In this document: positions 1-8,406 of the stretch, piece by piece
Layout: the number at the start of each line of letters is the position of its first letter
Numbering within the stretch: position 1 is the first letter of the stretch
Origin: Pseudomonadota bacterium
GTDB lineage: Bacteria; Pseudomonadota; Gammaproteobacteria; Acidiferrobacterales; Acidiferrobacteraceae
Direction of reading: 5' to 3'
DNA length: 55,903 bases
Assembly (NCBI GenBank): GCA_021794595.1
Contig: JAJYQN010000099.1
Coordinates: forward strand, 1 to 55,903
The notes under the pieces: generated by a model
The model's input: only the letters and a program-made list of their open reading frames with translations
Databases searched by the model: none
Told to the model about the DNA's origin: nothing
Program-made: the position numbers and the translations under genes

Positions 1-26
1 GTGCGGGTCAGTGAGAGTCGAGGCGG

Positions 27-256
<230 letters not shown>

Positions 257-344
257 CCATCCGTGGCCATCCGAGCATTGATTGCTTTACACGACAAGTA
301 TAGGATGTAATGGATATCCCTCAGTAACACTGGAGTCTGCTTTT

Positions 345-707
345 ATGGCCAAATATGTCTCCGCAAGAGCGTCCACGATCCATAGTCCAGCCCGTGATTT
401 TCTGACAAACCTGTTTCCTGGAGCCTATTTTATTAGCATTGAAGAGGCGGCGCGAGTGACAGGCTTTAGTCCGAAGTCGATTTACCATTTGGCCGCCCGA
501 AACGAGGCGCCGTTCCCGACAGTGAAGATGGGCCGGCGTCGTTTGGTCCCCCTGCTGTCGTTGGCGGATTTGCTGGATGCGGCGACGACTGGTGCGGATC
601 CACGGGCATTACGTTGCGGATTGCGGCGGGGCGGTCGCTCAAGGCTTCCAGCGGAGGAGGGCTTGGGCTCGCCCGTGTCCGTAGCGCATGATACAAACAA
701 AGGATAG
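345..707 (+). CDS. AlpA/excisionase-like DNA-binding protein
   Basis: A 120-residue protein. Residues 29-78 form a compact winged-HTH signature of the AlpA/MerR-like type (HTH_17): FISIEEAARVTGFSPKSIYH, then a basic KMGRRR turn and a leucine-rich helix. Proteins of this family act as recombination directionality factors or small transcription regulators on phages and ICEs. The start at 345 is preferred because TGGAG lies 9 bases upstream; an in-frame start at 282 would only add an unstructured leader. It is the first gene inside the attachment scar, which fits a role in excision or in control of the neighbouring genes. The C-terminal 40 residues are arginine- and glycine-rich and not recognised. 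Confidence 0.6.
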   Translation: MAKYVSARASTIHSPARDFLTNLFPGAYFISIEEAARVTGFSPKSIYHLAARNEAPFPTVKMGRRRLVPLLSLADLLDAATTGADPRALRCGLRRGGRSRLPAEEGLGSPVSVAHDTNKG

Positions 708-715
708 AATATAGC

Positions 716-732
716 GTATATCCCCTATATAC
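716..732 (+). promoter_or_regulatory. Palindromic AT-rich site before the 386-aa gene
   Basis: GTATATCCCCTATATAC is an inverted repeat of six bases each side (GTATAT / ATATAC) around CCCCT. It lies immediately before a very strong ribosome binding site (GGAAAGGAGGG, 733-743) and the start at 748. It could be a -10 region with an overlapping operator. It resembles the TATA-CCC-ATA motifs found elsewhere in this element. Function is inferred. Confidence 0.35.
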
Positions 733-747
733 AGGAAAGGAGGGTTT

Positions 748-1908
748 ATGGCGGACTATGGGCTAGGGCTTAAGATTTTGGCGATCGATGAAAAGGAGCA
801 GATTATTCGGGGCACGGCCATGTTCAGTAATGCGGTGGCTCACGCGGGCGAAGAGGTGATGGTCACGTTTCGGGATGCGCCCGGTGCGAAAAAAGGGCAG
901 GGTTGGGACCAGGCTCTGGCGAATCTCAACAAGGGTATGGCGAAGCCACTGGCCTGGCCCGGGGCCCGGGCTCCCGAGGTCATGATCGAGAACGTCTTCG
1001 TGGAAACTCAGGACGGTCAAAAAATCCTTTCCGGGAAATGGGTGCGCACGGCCTTTTCTCCCATGAAATCCCTGGATGCGACCACCGCCCATGATCGGCG
1101 GTCCTTGCAGACGGGTTGGGTGACGCAGCCCGTACTCCGGTTTTCGAACCCGAACAAGGATAGTCCCAACGAACCCGACACCATTATCTGGCCCGTAACG
1201 GCCACGAGTCATGTCCTTAAGACACGTTCGGGCGAACGCACGCACTTCGGCTTGACCTGGTTGTCCGAGCGGCTGGAAGAAGCGCGCAAAATGGCAGACG
1301 TCATGATCTCCATAAGTACCCAGATGTATGCTATCAACCACAAGGCCGCCGCGCGCCTCTTGACGGCAGAACAGGCGCAGCAGGCGGTGGCGACCCTCTT
1401 CAGCAAGGGACAGGCAGCACTCGTTATACCCACCGATACTGAAGGTACGCCCATAGGTCCTGATGGCGCCACGCCCTCGTTGGACGGCGCCCGGTACCTG
1501 TGGGCGAAGGAGGGTACGCAACCGGAGTTGCCCGTGGGGAGCTGTTTGCGTGTCATTCCGGTCAATACACTCTATTTCGGGAAAAACTCGGTGCAGTCCA
1601 TCACTGAGGGGATGTTCTCCCAGGACAAGGCCAAGAAGGCGCGGCTCAATGGATACCGGTGGCTTTTCCCGGAACCGTTTCGCCGCGACACGGTGGCGCA
1701 TGTCATGTTGCCGATCGAGCAGTACACGGATAAGGCCACCGGCCAACTTCGGTTTGCGATCTGGTCGCCAGATCTTCCGAAGTTTGAGCCCGGCAACCGG
1801 CAGGCGGCAACTCTGGCCGTTCTCTGCGCTGAGCGGGAGAAGGCGCCAATGGCCAAAGTGAACGAAGAGGCCCACACGGAAGCCAAGCCAGCTGTCATGG
1901 GCGCTTAA
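748..1908 (+). CDS. Conserved-looking protein of unknown function (386 aa)
   Basis: A 386-residue protein I do not recognise. It starts at 748 behind GGAAAGGAGGG, one of the strongest ribosome binding sites in the window, so high expression is likely. There is no signal peptide or membrane segment. The sequence is mixed alpha/beta, with a central helical, alanine- and glutamine-rich stretch (about residues 190-220) and a charged C-terminal tail (last 20 residues). It ends 3 bases before the topoisomerase-like gene, so the two are almost certainly co-translated and may act together on DNA during replication or transfer. That partnership is inferred from spacing only. Confidence 0.55.
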   Translation: MADYGLGLKILAIDEKEQIIRGTAMFSNAVAHAGEEVMVTFRDAPGAKKGQGWDQALANLNKGMAKPLAWPGARAPEVMIENVFVETQDGQKILSGKWVRTAFSPMKSLDATTAHDRRSLQTGWVTQPVLRFSNPNKDSPNEPDTIIWPVTATSHVLKTRSGERTHFGLTWLSERLEEARKMADVMISISTQMYAINHKAAARLLTAEQAQQAVATLFSKGQAALVIPTDTEGTPIGPDGATPSLDGARYLWAKEGTQPELPVGSCLRVIPVNTLYFGKNSVQSITEGMFSQDKAKKARLNGYRWLFPEPFRRDTVAHVMLPIEQYTDKATGQLRFAIWSPDLPKFEPGNRQAATLAVLCAEREKAPMAKVNEEAHTEAKPAVMGA

Positions 1909-1911
1909 CTG

Positions 1912-3288
1912 ATGGTGCCTCTCCCGGAGACGGATCACCGCGCGCTTATTCTGATCGAGTCGTCTGGGTTGCGGGACCGTCTTCGCGAGATCGTCCGGTT
2001 CCCCGTATTCGCCACCGGGGGCCATATTTTTCGCGACGTCCCGTTGGGTGAAGGCCCCGTGTTTGATCGCGAGGGTATGGCGCGGCGGATCCCGCGCCAC
2101 CTTGCTACGATGAAAGCCCTCTGGGAAATGATGAGCCGTCCCTGGGAGGCGTTGCTGATCGCCACGGATCCGGATGATGAAGGCGACGTCATTGCCGCGG
2201 ATTTGGTGGATATTGCGCGGACCACATGCCCGCGCGCCGCCTTATTTCGAGTTCATTGGCAGACCATGGAAAAGGAGGCCGTTCATCACGCCCTCGGGCA
2301 AGCCACCGAAATCAACCTGGTGAAAGATTCGCCCTTGGGTGCGGCCGGCCTTGCGCGTGCTACTATCGATCGCATCTTGATTGAGCAGGCCCGGCGGGTG
2401 CCAGGGGGCGGTCGTGTGGCGGGCCCTTTGCTGAATGCGCTGGCGCGATCCGATTTGCCGGTAGGGCCCCCGCGCCTGGCCTTTGATCGACCCTGGACGC
2501 TCCGCGATCTTTTGGTCATCGGTCGTGGCGTAGATACCGGTCAGCGTTATGCGCTCGCCGAATCCCTTTATTTGAGTGGGCGACTGTCCTACCCACGGAC
2601 CGCGGCCCAAGGTTACTGGCCGGAAACACAGGCGATCCTGGTCGACCGTGCCCCCACGCGCTCGCCGCAATCCCTTCCCCCATCGTTGTCCTTATCTCTG
2701 CCCCACGAGGCTCTCTGGGCCACGGGGCCGGTATTGCTCGATACCTCTCCCGACATGCTTTCTGCGCCCGACGCAGTTTTAGCGTCCGTTATGGCCGCGG
2801 CCTGGGTCTCGCAAGGGATTGTTCCGCCGGAAGAGCTGCCGGCGCCGCCCACGGCGGCCACAGGCATCGATGCCCGGCTCGTGGATTGGCAGGCCCGTGA
2901 GGGTTTGGGACGCCCTTCGACCTGGGCGCAACGGGCTATGGCGTTCTGGGAGAGAGGGTGGGTAACGCCTGAGGGAACGCTTACCCCGGAAGGGACTCGG
3001 GTCCATCAGAAAATCCCTGACCTTCTGCGTGACGCAGATTTTTCACGTGCCATTGAGACACATATTGCGGAAAAGGCTGCCGAAGGCTGGGATGCCCGTG
3101 CCATTGTAATGTCAGCTTTTGCTCGTTTCAGCCTCGACCTGGTCCCACCGCCTTTGCACCTGTGTGATCGTGCGCTGAATCACGACATTGGGCGCGGCGG
3201 TCATACTGTTGGTCATGTCGAAGATGAGGGCGCGATAGGCGAACCGCGGTCAGGGTTATTGCCGGCATCCCAGGTTGGTGGCTGCTAG
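1912..3288 (+). CDS. Minimal type IA topoisomerase (TopB/TraE-like)
   Basis: A 458-residue protein with the parts of a type IA topoisomerase in the right order. It has an N-terminal Toprim strand with the catalytic glutamate (ALILIESS, Glu16), the Toprim acidic triad in TDPDDEGD (Asp86, Asp88, Glu90), and a helix resembling the conserved ARxxxDRL region (GLARATIDRIL, about 147-157). The nucleophile motif is GRLSYPRT, with Tyr227 as the predicted DNA-linking tyrosine. Family members such as TopB or plasmid TraE usually run well over 600 residues and often carry C-terminal zinc fingers, which are absent here. It relaxes or decatenates DNA and would help element replication or strand transfer. 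It is coupled to the gene ending at 1908. The assignment rests on motifs, and activity is not certain. Confidence 0.75.
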   Translation: MVPLPETDHRALILIESSGLRDRLREIVRFPVFATGGHIFRDVPLGEGPVFDREGMARRIPRHLATMKALWEMMSRPWEALLIATDPDDEGDVIAADLVDIARTTCPRAALFRVHWQTMEKEAVHHALGQATEINLVKDSPLGAAGLARATIDRILIEQARRVPGGGRVAGPLLNALARSDLPVGPPRLAFDRPWTLRDLLVIGRGVDTGQRYALAESLYLSGRLSYPRTAAQGYWPETQAILVDRAPTRSPQSLPPSLSLSLPHEALWATGPVLLDTSPDMLSAPDAVLASVMAAAWVSQGIVPPEELPAPPTAATGIDARLVDWQAREGLGRPSTWAQRAMAFWERGWVTPEGTLTPEGTRVHQKIPDLLRDADFSRAIETHIAEKAAEGWDARAIVMSAFARFSLDLVPPPLHLCDRALNHDIGRGGHTVGHVEDEGAIGEPRSGLLPASQVGGC

Positions 3289-3305
3289 TGTGCTAAAATT
3301 ACGCT

Positions 3306-3419
3306 ATGAATCCCGTAACGACATCGAGGCCTGCCACCATCCGCACTCATGCGCAGCTTATGCGTCTTGGTCGTCATGACAAATCTCCTGTAGGGCTTTA
3401 TACCCGACTGCAGCATTGA
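3306..3419 (+). CDS. Possible small ORF (37 aa) or gene remnant
   Basis: A 37-codon open frame starting at 3306, 18 bases after the topoisomerase stop. It encodes a basic peptide beginning MNPVTTSRPATIRTH and containing GRHDKSPVGLYTRL. There is no good ribosome binding site and no recognised family. It may be the 5' stub of a longer gene lost when the following minus-strand gene was acquired. The rest of the 3289-3545 interval shows nothing else recognisable. Confidence 0.2.
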   Translation: MNPVTTSRPATIRTHAQLMRLGRHDKSPVGLYTRLQH

Positions 3420-3545
3420 GTTGAACCGTAGTCGCCAACGTGGTTGAAGGGGCGGTTCGCCACATGGGCTATACCAGTCCGGTATCGATTTTGGAAGTTC
3501 CTCGCTGCTTCCCCCAAATTAACGGCAGGCACTGAAGAAGTGGCA

Positions 3546-5216
3546 CTACAGCCCGCCGGCGCTTTCGACTTGTGCATCTGAGGCCTGAAATTCTTCTCCA
3601 TGGGTCGAGCTAATGACATAGGCATGCAGGTGTCTCGGCAGTAGGTTCTTAACGACACCTGATGCTCCGGCGTGGGGACCAGCTACGACCGATAGTTGGT
3701 CACCGACGCGAAAGCGCAATTTCGACAGCGCAGCTTCATTGAGAGCGCGTTCCCACATAGCCTTTTTGCTGAGCGCCTCTTGCGCCTGAGTACCGAGCAT
3801 TCGATCAGAAAACACATAGGCCTTTCGCAATGGCTCGACTGCCTCTGCAGGTTTACCGGCTTCCAACAGATTAGTTCCGACCCGAAAAGAGTCAGTACGG
3901 ATCTTTTCAAGGGACGCATCATCGAAAGGATAGGTGAATGGCACCCATTCCGACGTGCGCCCTTCGGGGTTCTTCACCAGAAATTCATAGTTACGCCAAC
4001 TGAGTGCGGCCTCAGGTTCGTTATCGCCACTTGAAACCTCCAGGTAGCTCCCAAAGTAGATGTTTGGGAGCCGCCAGAAGTAATCATCGTTTCCAGCTCG
4101 GGAATCGCTTTCGCCACAACGGCGCCACGTATAGACGACACCCGGAACGAAATTATCCCCCTTGAATATGATAGCTGCATTGTAGCCGCGATGAAGGCCG
4201 TTTTCATTGTATGGAACGAGTGACCACGTCACTTCGCGCAGCAGAGGCACGATGTTTTGACCGCCCGCAGCCGCATGATATCCGCGCAGCGCTACCTCGA
4301 CGGAGTTGTGGAAAGGCACGCGCCCGGGTTGAGGGGGGACCATCGTTCGGCGGATAAAGTCTAGCCATGAGATGTCCTTCATCACGGATCGCGCTAGGAG
4401 CATGCGTGCTTGATCCAATTGACCTGAAACGGTAGACAGGCGACCGTGAACCTCACTTTTCTCCTTTTCGAGATCAAAGATACGCTCTTCTGTCTTCCCT
4501 CTTGTTTTTTCTAGTTCCTCTTCGATTTCGGATAGCCGAGATCGAAGTGCCTCTCGATCTGCCACTAACGCGGGATTTAGGCCGACAGTGATCTTCTCAC
4601 GTACTTCGGGCGCCGTCTCGATAATTTTATCGAGGAAATACCCGGCTGTATCTGCGGTCTGCTTTTCGCGCTCTCGAAGGTGGACATATAGCTGATTTAC
4701 GAATTCCCGGTTTAAAGACTCCAAAAGAACGGTGACGTTGGCGAAGCGCTCTATCCAAGGCGCGGGGCTGCGCGTTTTAAACTCGTGCAGCATCCGAAGG
4801 GTAGCTTCCTCCAAGCCATAGGGCGCAGACGTCTTGAAAGCACCAGCATTTTCGCGCCAAACTTCGTAGAATGCCCAAATATCGCTATGGACAAAAAGAA
4901 GCAGCCGCTTCCCGGAATCGAGAGCGTGTCTAAGTTCGGCATGTGTTGGTGAAAGGCCACGATACTGTTCATATGGCCCCCAATCTTCAAAGGGGTGACC
5001 GTACTGTCTGTCAATCACTCCCACGACAAGGGGGCATGTCTCCAGAACGCGCAGACATGCTGCGTAGGGCGGCAGACCCTCTTCGTGTGGGAAGCCGCCT
5101 TCGTCGCTAAGTATGGGCGTAAGCCCAAGATTCTTCAGCCAAGACTGTACTGCAGCACGAAGGTCGCGCAGCTCGTAGCATGCAGAACTTACGAATACCT
5201 GAAGGCTATAACTCAT
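3546..5216 (-). CDS. DUF4062 (TIR-like) protein with coiled coil and KOW-like end
   Basis: A 556-residue protein. The N-terminus, LQVFVSSACYELRDLRAAV, followed by TPILSDEGGF and CPLVVGVIDRQYG, is a clear DUF4062 domain (about residues 1-115), a Rossmann-like fold related to TIR/SIR2-type domains and common in bacterial defence proteins. Residues of about 215-275 form a strongly charged coiled coil (EIEEELEKTRGKTEER). A middle beta-rich region is unassigned. The last 55 residues contain VGDQLSVVAGPHAGASGVV, which matches a KOW motif as in NusG and ribosomal proteins. The start at 5216 places the domain at the N-terminus; an upstream in-frame start at 5285 adds 23 residues of doubtful value. 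It stands alone between the topoisomerase gene and the pilus operon. A role as an abortive-infection sensor/effector is inferred. Confidence 0.65.
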   Translation of the reverse strand: MSYSLQVFVSSACYELRDLRAAVQSWLKNLGLTPILSDEGGFPHEEGLPPYAACLRVLETCPLVVGVIDRQYGHPFEDWGPYEQYRGLSPTHAELRHALDSGKRLLLFVHSDIWAFYEVWRENAGAFKTSAPYGLEEATLRMLHEFKTRSPAPWIERFANVTVLLESLNREFVNQLYVHLREREKQTADTAGYFLDKIIETAPEVREKITVGLNPALVADREALRSRLSEIEEELEKTRGKTEERIFDLEKEKSEVHGRLSTVSGQLDQARMLLARSVMKDISWLDFIRRTMVPPQPGRVPFHNSVEVALRGYHAAAGGQNIVPLLREVTWSLVPYNENGLHRGYNAAIIFKGDNFVPGVVYTWRRCGESDSRAGNDDYFWRLPNIYFGSYLEVSSGDNEPEAALSWRNYEFLVKNPEGRTSEWVPFTYPFDDASLEKIRTDSFRVGTNLLEAGKPAEAVEPLRKAYVFSDRMLGTQAQEALSKKAMWERALNEAALSKLRFRVGDQLSVVAGPHAGASGVVKNLLPRHLHAYVISSTHGEEFQASDAQVESAGGL

Positions 5217-5386
5217 CGCGAAAGAAACTCTTTGGCAATAGAGGTAAGACACTATGTCCGAGACTGATCGGCTATTGTGGCACATTGTTTCGTCGAAGGG
5301 CTAGGCTGGCGCTCGCTTAATGACTCGGAAGCTATTGTCGTTAAGTGTTTGTGAAACAGGTGTAGTGGCCAGAGGAGTGTTAGGAT

Positions 5387-6361
5387 CTATTGCATCCGCC
5401 TCACATTCTGCGTATAGACCACCTGCTGAATCTGAGCGATCTCATGCCGCTCTATGGCGGAACGCAATCCGGCGTCCTCGGGGCGTAGGCGCAGGAGCTG
5501 CGTAGAAAGCACCAGGAGGGATGCCGGTGTCACACCGTGGCGACGCGAGGTCTCGACCGGTCGCGAGGAGAGCGTCAAGTGCACCACGGCCGCTAGGTGC
5601 GCTGCTACTTGTGAAGCGGCCCCTTCCGGTCCCATCTCTCGAGCGGCGAGCGCCATCAAGCGTTCAATGGCGGTTTCCACGGACTCAGCGTGAATCGTCG
5701 TTATGATCGGGCCGCCGATTCCCGCTTGTAGGACCACGGCCGCGGCCTCGGCCGGGCCGCGCACCTCACCCATAAAGAGCATGTCGGTCGATGAGCGGAC
5801 CGCGTTGCGCGTATGCCACGCCAGGCGTTCTGGGGAGGGCACCCCTGTAGCGGAATGGATGTCGACCTGCTGGATCAGACCGTATGGCATGACGCCATTG
5901 ATCGCCATCTCGGGCGGATCCTCGATGACTTGGGCGGCCCCGCCGTAACGTTGGATGCGCGCTTGGACCAGGGCCCCCGCGAGCGTGGTCTTACCCGCCC
6001 CTTGCTTGCCGGCAATCAATACCAATCCCTCAAGGCTGGGCTCCAACAATATCGCGGAGACCGCATCGGGCACACCCAGGTCACCGAGTGAGCGGGCCAA
6101 AGGCAGCGCGCGCAGGATGTAATGCACACCGTCGACGGTTGTGACGCGCTGAGCGCGGCACGGATGGCCATTGAAGTGGATGCGGGTGCTATCCGGTCGC
6201 GTGGCCAATGTGGCATGCAAGGATTGCAGCGTCTCGCGGTCAGATTCAGGGACCGGCAACAATCGGAGATCCTGAGCGTCGCGAGGACGGTAGCGGCAAA
6301 GGGTCGGGTCGCTGTAAAGCCAGAGTGTGGACCATGGTAACGACGACGCGGCGGCCATCAT
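5387..6361 (-). CDS. PilT-like secretion/pilus ATPase
   Basis: A 324-residue ATPase of the type II/IV secretion (VirB11/PilT/DotB) superfamily. Visible motifs are Walker A GKQGAGKTT (118-126), the Asp box VIEDPPE, a Walker B-like MLFMGEVRG and the His box TTIHAESVETA. It would act as a cytoplasmic hexamer that drives pilus retraction or secretion. The start at 6361 is chosen because ATGA overlaps the pilV stop. It is the last gene of the operon. The classical IncI pil operon has no retraction ATPase at this place, where its pilT gene codes for a transglycosylase, so this protein should not be read as the IncI PilT. It differs from both PilQ and the DotB-like ATPase upstream, so the operon has three such motors. 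Confidence 0.75.
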   Translation of the reverse strand: MMAAASSLPWSTLWLYSDPTLCRYRPRDAQDLRLLPVPESDRETLQSLHATLATRPDSTRIHFNGHPCRAQRVTTVDGVHYILRALPLARSLGDLGVPDAVSAILLEPSLEGLVLIAGKQGAGKTTLAGALVQARIQRYGGAAQVIEDPPEMAINGVMPYGLIQQVDIHSATGVPSPERLAWHTRNAVRSSTDMLFMGEVRGPAEAAAVVLQAGIGGPIITTIHAESVETAIERLMALAAREMGPEGAASQVAAHLAAVVHLTLSSRPVETSRRHGVTPASLLVLSTQLLRLRPEDAGLRSAIERHEIAQIQQVVYTQNVRRMQ

Positions 6362-7527
6362 GGATACAGAACCCATCCACCTGGTTGGCCCTGCCAGGGA
6401 ATAAAGATATCAAAGCCCGGGAAGTTTCCGCCCGTGGATCGCGTGCGCCAAGAGAACATGGAGGATGCGACGACACCCGACAAGGTGGCCTTGACCGCCG
6501 CCGGTTGGCAGCCGTTATAGCCGTCATAAGACCCGCCCTCGAGACCACCGGGCTCATAAACGGCCCCCTGTACGCCCCAGGCACCGGACCAGGTGCCGCA
6601 TGAATCGGCTAAGGTGACAGTAGGGATGCCGTTAGTGACCGTTTGAGCGATATAAAAATATCCGCCCGGAAAGGCCCCGTCATACCACGTGGCGCTTTGT
6701 CCGTTATAGGCATCCCAGGGATTACCGGCGCTCGATGTCCACACGCCCCCCTGGCAGACCATCAGTTGCCCGCTGCCGTTGCTGTTGGTGGCGATGGCAC
6801 CTGTGGACGGGCAGGCGCTGCCTTGTGTCACGACTCCACTCACCGGGCTTGTCGTGAACTGCACGACACCCGTATTCGTCACATTGTTTCCCCCTGCATT
6901 GAGATTGGTCTGCATGGTGTTGACTTGCGGTTCGCCGGGGACCGCGACCCGATACAAATACGTGCTCGAGAGCGTGCCGCTGTTGTAGTACAGGAGATCG
7001 GCCGGTGAGCCGGGATTGGCGGGGATGCCGAACTGGCTGACTGGGACCTTCCAACCCCCATAGGCGCCGATGGCGTCCCCCCCGTCGCTGGCGTAAGGGC
7101 CTGTGGCGTCGGGTTGAAGACCCCCGCGCGCGCCCATCTCGGCCGCGGCCTCTGGGAGATCCAGGGTGGGGATGGGATTTCCGCCTGTGGTATGGATCAA
7201 CACCTCCAGATCCTGGGCGGCCGGCTGATAAAACGAGATCTCCCATGTCTGGTTATAGGCATCGATCGCGTTGGTCGAAGGGGGCAAATACCCCGTGGTG
7301 ACCAGGGCAGATAAGGGAATGGTCTGGGGGCCACTGGCAGTCGATGTGAGCAAGGCGCCATAATTGGCTTTGACGTAGGCATCGGTCGCCTCGATGATCT
7401 CGTGGCCCTGGGAGGCGACCGCGTGGATGCGTATGGTGCGCGCCCCCTCGCGTAGCGCTTGGTCGGCGATGGGCACGACGCCGGCCACCAGGAGAATCGC
7501 GAGCAAGGCCGAGAGGATATAAGGCAT
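6358..7527 (-). CDS. pilV: PilV-type minor pilin / tip adhesin
   Basis: A 389-residue protein resembling PilV of IncI thin pili (shufflon-protein N-terminal domain). It has a hydrophobic N-terminal helix (ILSALLAILLVAGVVP), an alanine-rich amphipathic stretch (QGHEIIEATDAYVKANYGA), and a middle part rich in Asn, Thr and Gly. A GQLMVCQGGVWTSS segment, a hallmark near the constant/variable boundary of shufflon PilVs, comes next, followed by a cysteine-containing receptor-like C-terminus. PilV sits at the pilus tip and selects recipient cells in liquid mating. No Rci recombinase or inverted alternative 3' ends are visible nearby, so this PilV seems fixed. It starts 3 bases after the preceding minor-pilin gene. 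Confidence 0.75.
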   Translation of the reverse strand: MPYILSALLAILLVAGVVPIADQALREGARTIRIHAVASQGHEIIEATDAYVKANYGALLTSTASGPQTIPLSALVTTGYLPPSTNAIDAYNQTWEISFYQPAAQDLEVLIHTTGGNPIPTLDLPEAAAEMGARGGLQPDATGPYASDGGDAIGAYGGWKVPVSQFGIPANPGSPADLLYYNSGTLSSTYLYRVAVPGEPQVNTMQTNLNAGGNNVTNTGVVQFTTSPVSGVVTQGSACPSTGAIATNSNGSGQLMVCQGGVWTSSAGNPWDAYNGQSATWYDGAFPGGYFYIAQTVTNGIPTVTLADSCGTWSGAWGVQGAVYEPGGLEGGSYDGYNGCQPAAVKATLSGVVASSMFSWRTRSTGGNFPGFDIFIPWQGQPGGWVLYP

Positions 7528-7530
7528 GAC

Positions 7531-8397
7531 TCAACTCCAGGGTACGAAATCGTTTTGGGGGGCGGCGTCCGATTGGGTGCCGGCACCGGTGAGCCCCTGC
7601 GGCGACGTATCCGCTGTCAGCATGAAGGCGCCACTGGCGTCGGCCGCAGACAGCGGTCCGACCGCAAACGTGCCCGAGCCGCTCGCCACGGGGTTACTCG
7701 ACGTGGAGCACGGAGAGCCCTTGGAGCAAAAGGTTTGCACCTGCACGATTTGGGCGGCAACGAAGGGGGTTCCGCCGCTTACGGAGGCGGAAAATTGTGC
7801 TTCCATATATCCCGTGGTGGTGGAAAAGCAAAAAGTGCAACTCGGGCCATAGTAGGAGCCACTAAAAATGAACGCGCCATCAGCGGATTTTCCGTTCAAG
7901 GTGTTCCAATTGAATGGCGGGGCGGAGAACCCGAGGACGGCCACCGTATCGCCGGACGGTATGGCGGGCGGCACCGCGATGCTCGTTGGGCCCGCCCCCG
8001 GGATGCTGATGGTCGCCGTGCCGTTCTGATCGACGCCAAACATCGCCCCTTGCGGCATGGACAGCAAAGAGGCCAAGGTCGGTGCAGGCAAGTCTCCATA
8101 GGTCCAAAAGAGATTCTGGGAGGCGGTGTTTTGCGGCAGGCACCCCCACGAGGCGGGCAGGGTAAATCCCGGCGCCAGTCCGAGCGTTTGTGCGGAATAA
8201 CAGGACGCCGGCGGGGTGGTGCCTCCCTCGTATTGATCTTGGGCGGACCGACTGAAGTTGGCGAATTGCCGGGCTTCGACGCGGATCCGGCGTTGTTCCG
8301 GGGGTGTCCCGCCGGCGGGTTTTGTGCCGACCTGCGTCAGCACGCCACCCGCCAGAAGGAGGCTCATGAGTCCCAATGCCAATAAGATCAGCGGCAT
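7531..8397 (-). CDS. Minor pilin-like pilus operon protein
   Basis: A 288-residue protein between pilS and pilV. It has a hydrophobic N-terminal segment, MPLILLALGLMSLLLAGGV, resembling a type IV pilin stalk or uncleaved anchor, and a secreted part rich in Ser, Thr, Gly and Pro with paired cysteines (CYSAQ, WGCLP, CTFCF, CSKGSPC), consistent with disulfide bonds outside the membrane. IncI pil operons have no exact counterpart known to me. By place it is a minor pilin or pilus-assembly accessory, perhaps priming assembly with PilV. The assignment rests on context and topology, not on a recognised domain. Confidence 0.55.
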   Translation of the reverse strand: MPLILLALGLMSLLLAGGVLTQVGTKPAGGTPPEQRRIRVEARQFANFSRSAQDQYEGGTTPPASCYSAQTLGLAPGFTLPASWGCLPQNTASQNLFWTYGDLPAPTLASLLSMPQGAMFGVDQNGTATISIPGAGPTSIAVPPAIPSGDTVAVLGFSAPPFNWNTLNGKSADGAFIFSGSYYGPSCTFCFSTTTGYMEAQFSASVSGGTPFVAAQIVQVQTFCSKGSPCSTSSNPVASGSGTFAVGPLSAADASGAFMLTADTSPQGLTGAGTQSDAAPQNDFVPWS

Positions 8398-8406
8398 GAC
8401 CGGGCC

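Noticed and set aside
763-2100. A 445-codon open frame on the minus strand opposite the 386-aa gene
   Set aside because: It has no recognisable domain or ribosome binding site and is fully antisense to two well-supported plus-strand genes with normal starts. High GC content gives such mirror frames.
6358-7527. Shufflon at the pilV 3' end
   Set aside because: No inverted 19-bp repeats, alternative ends or rci gene are visible next to pilV.
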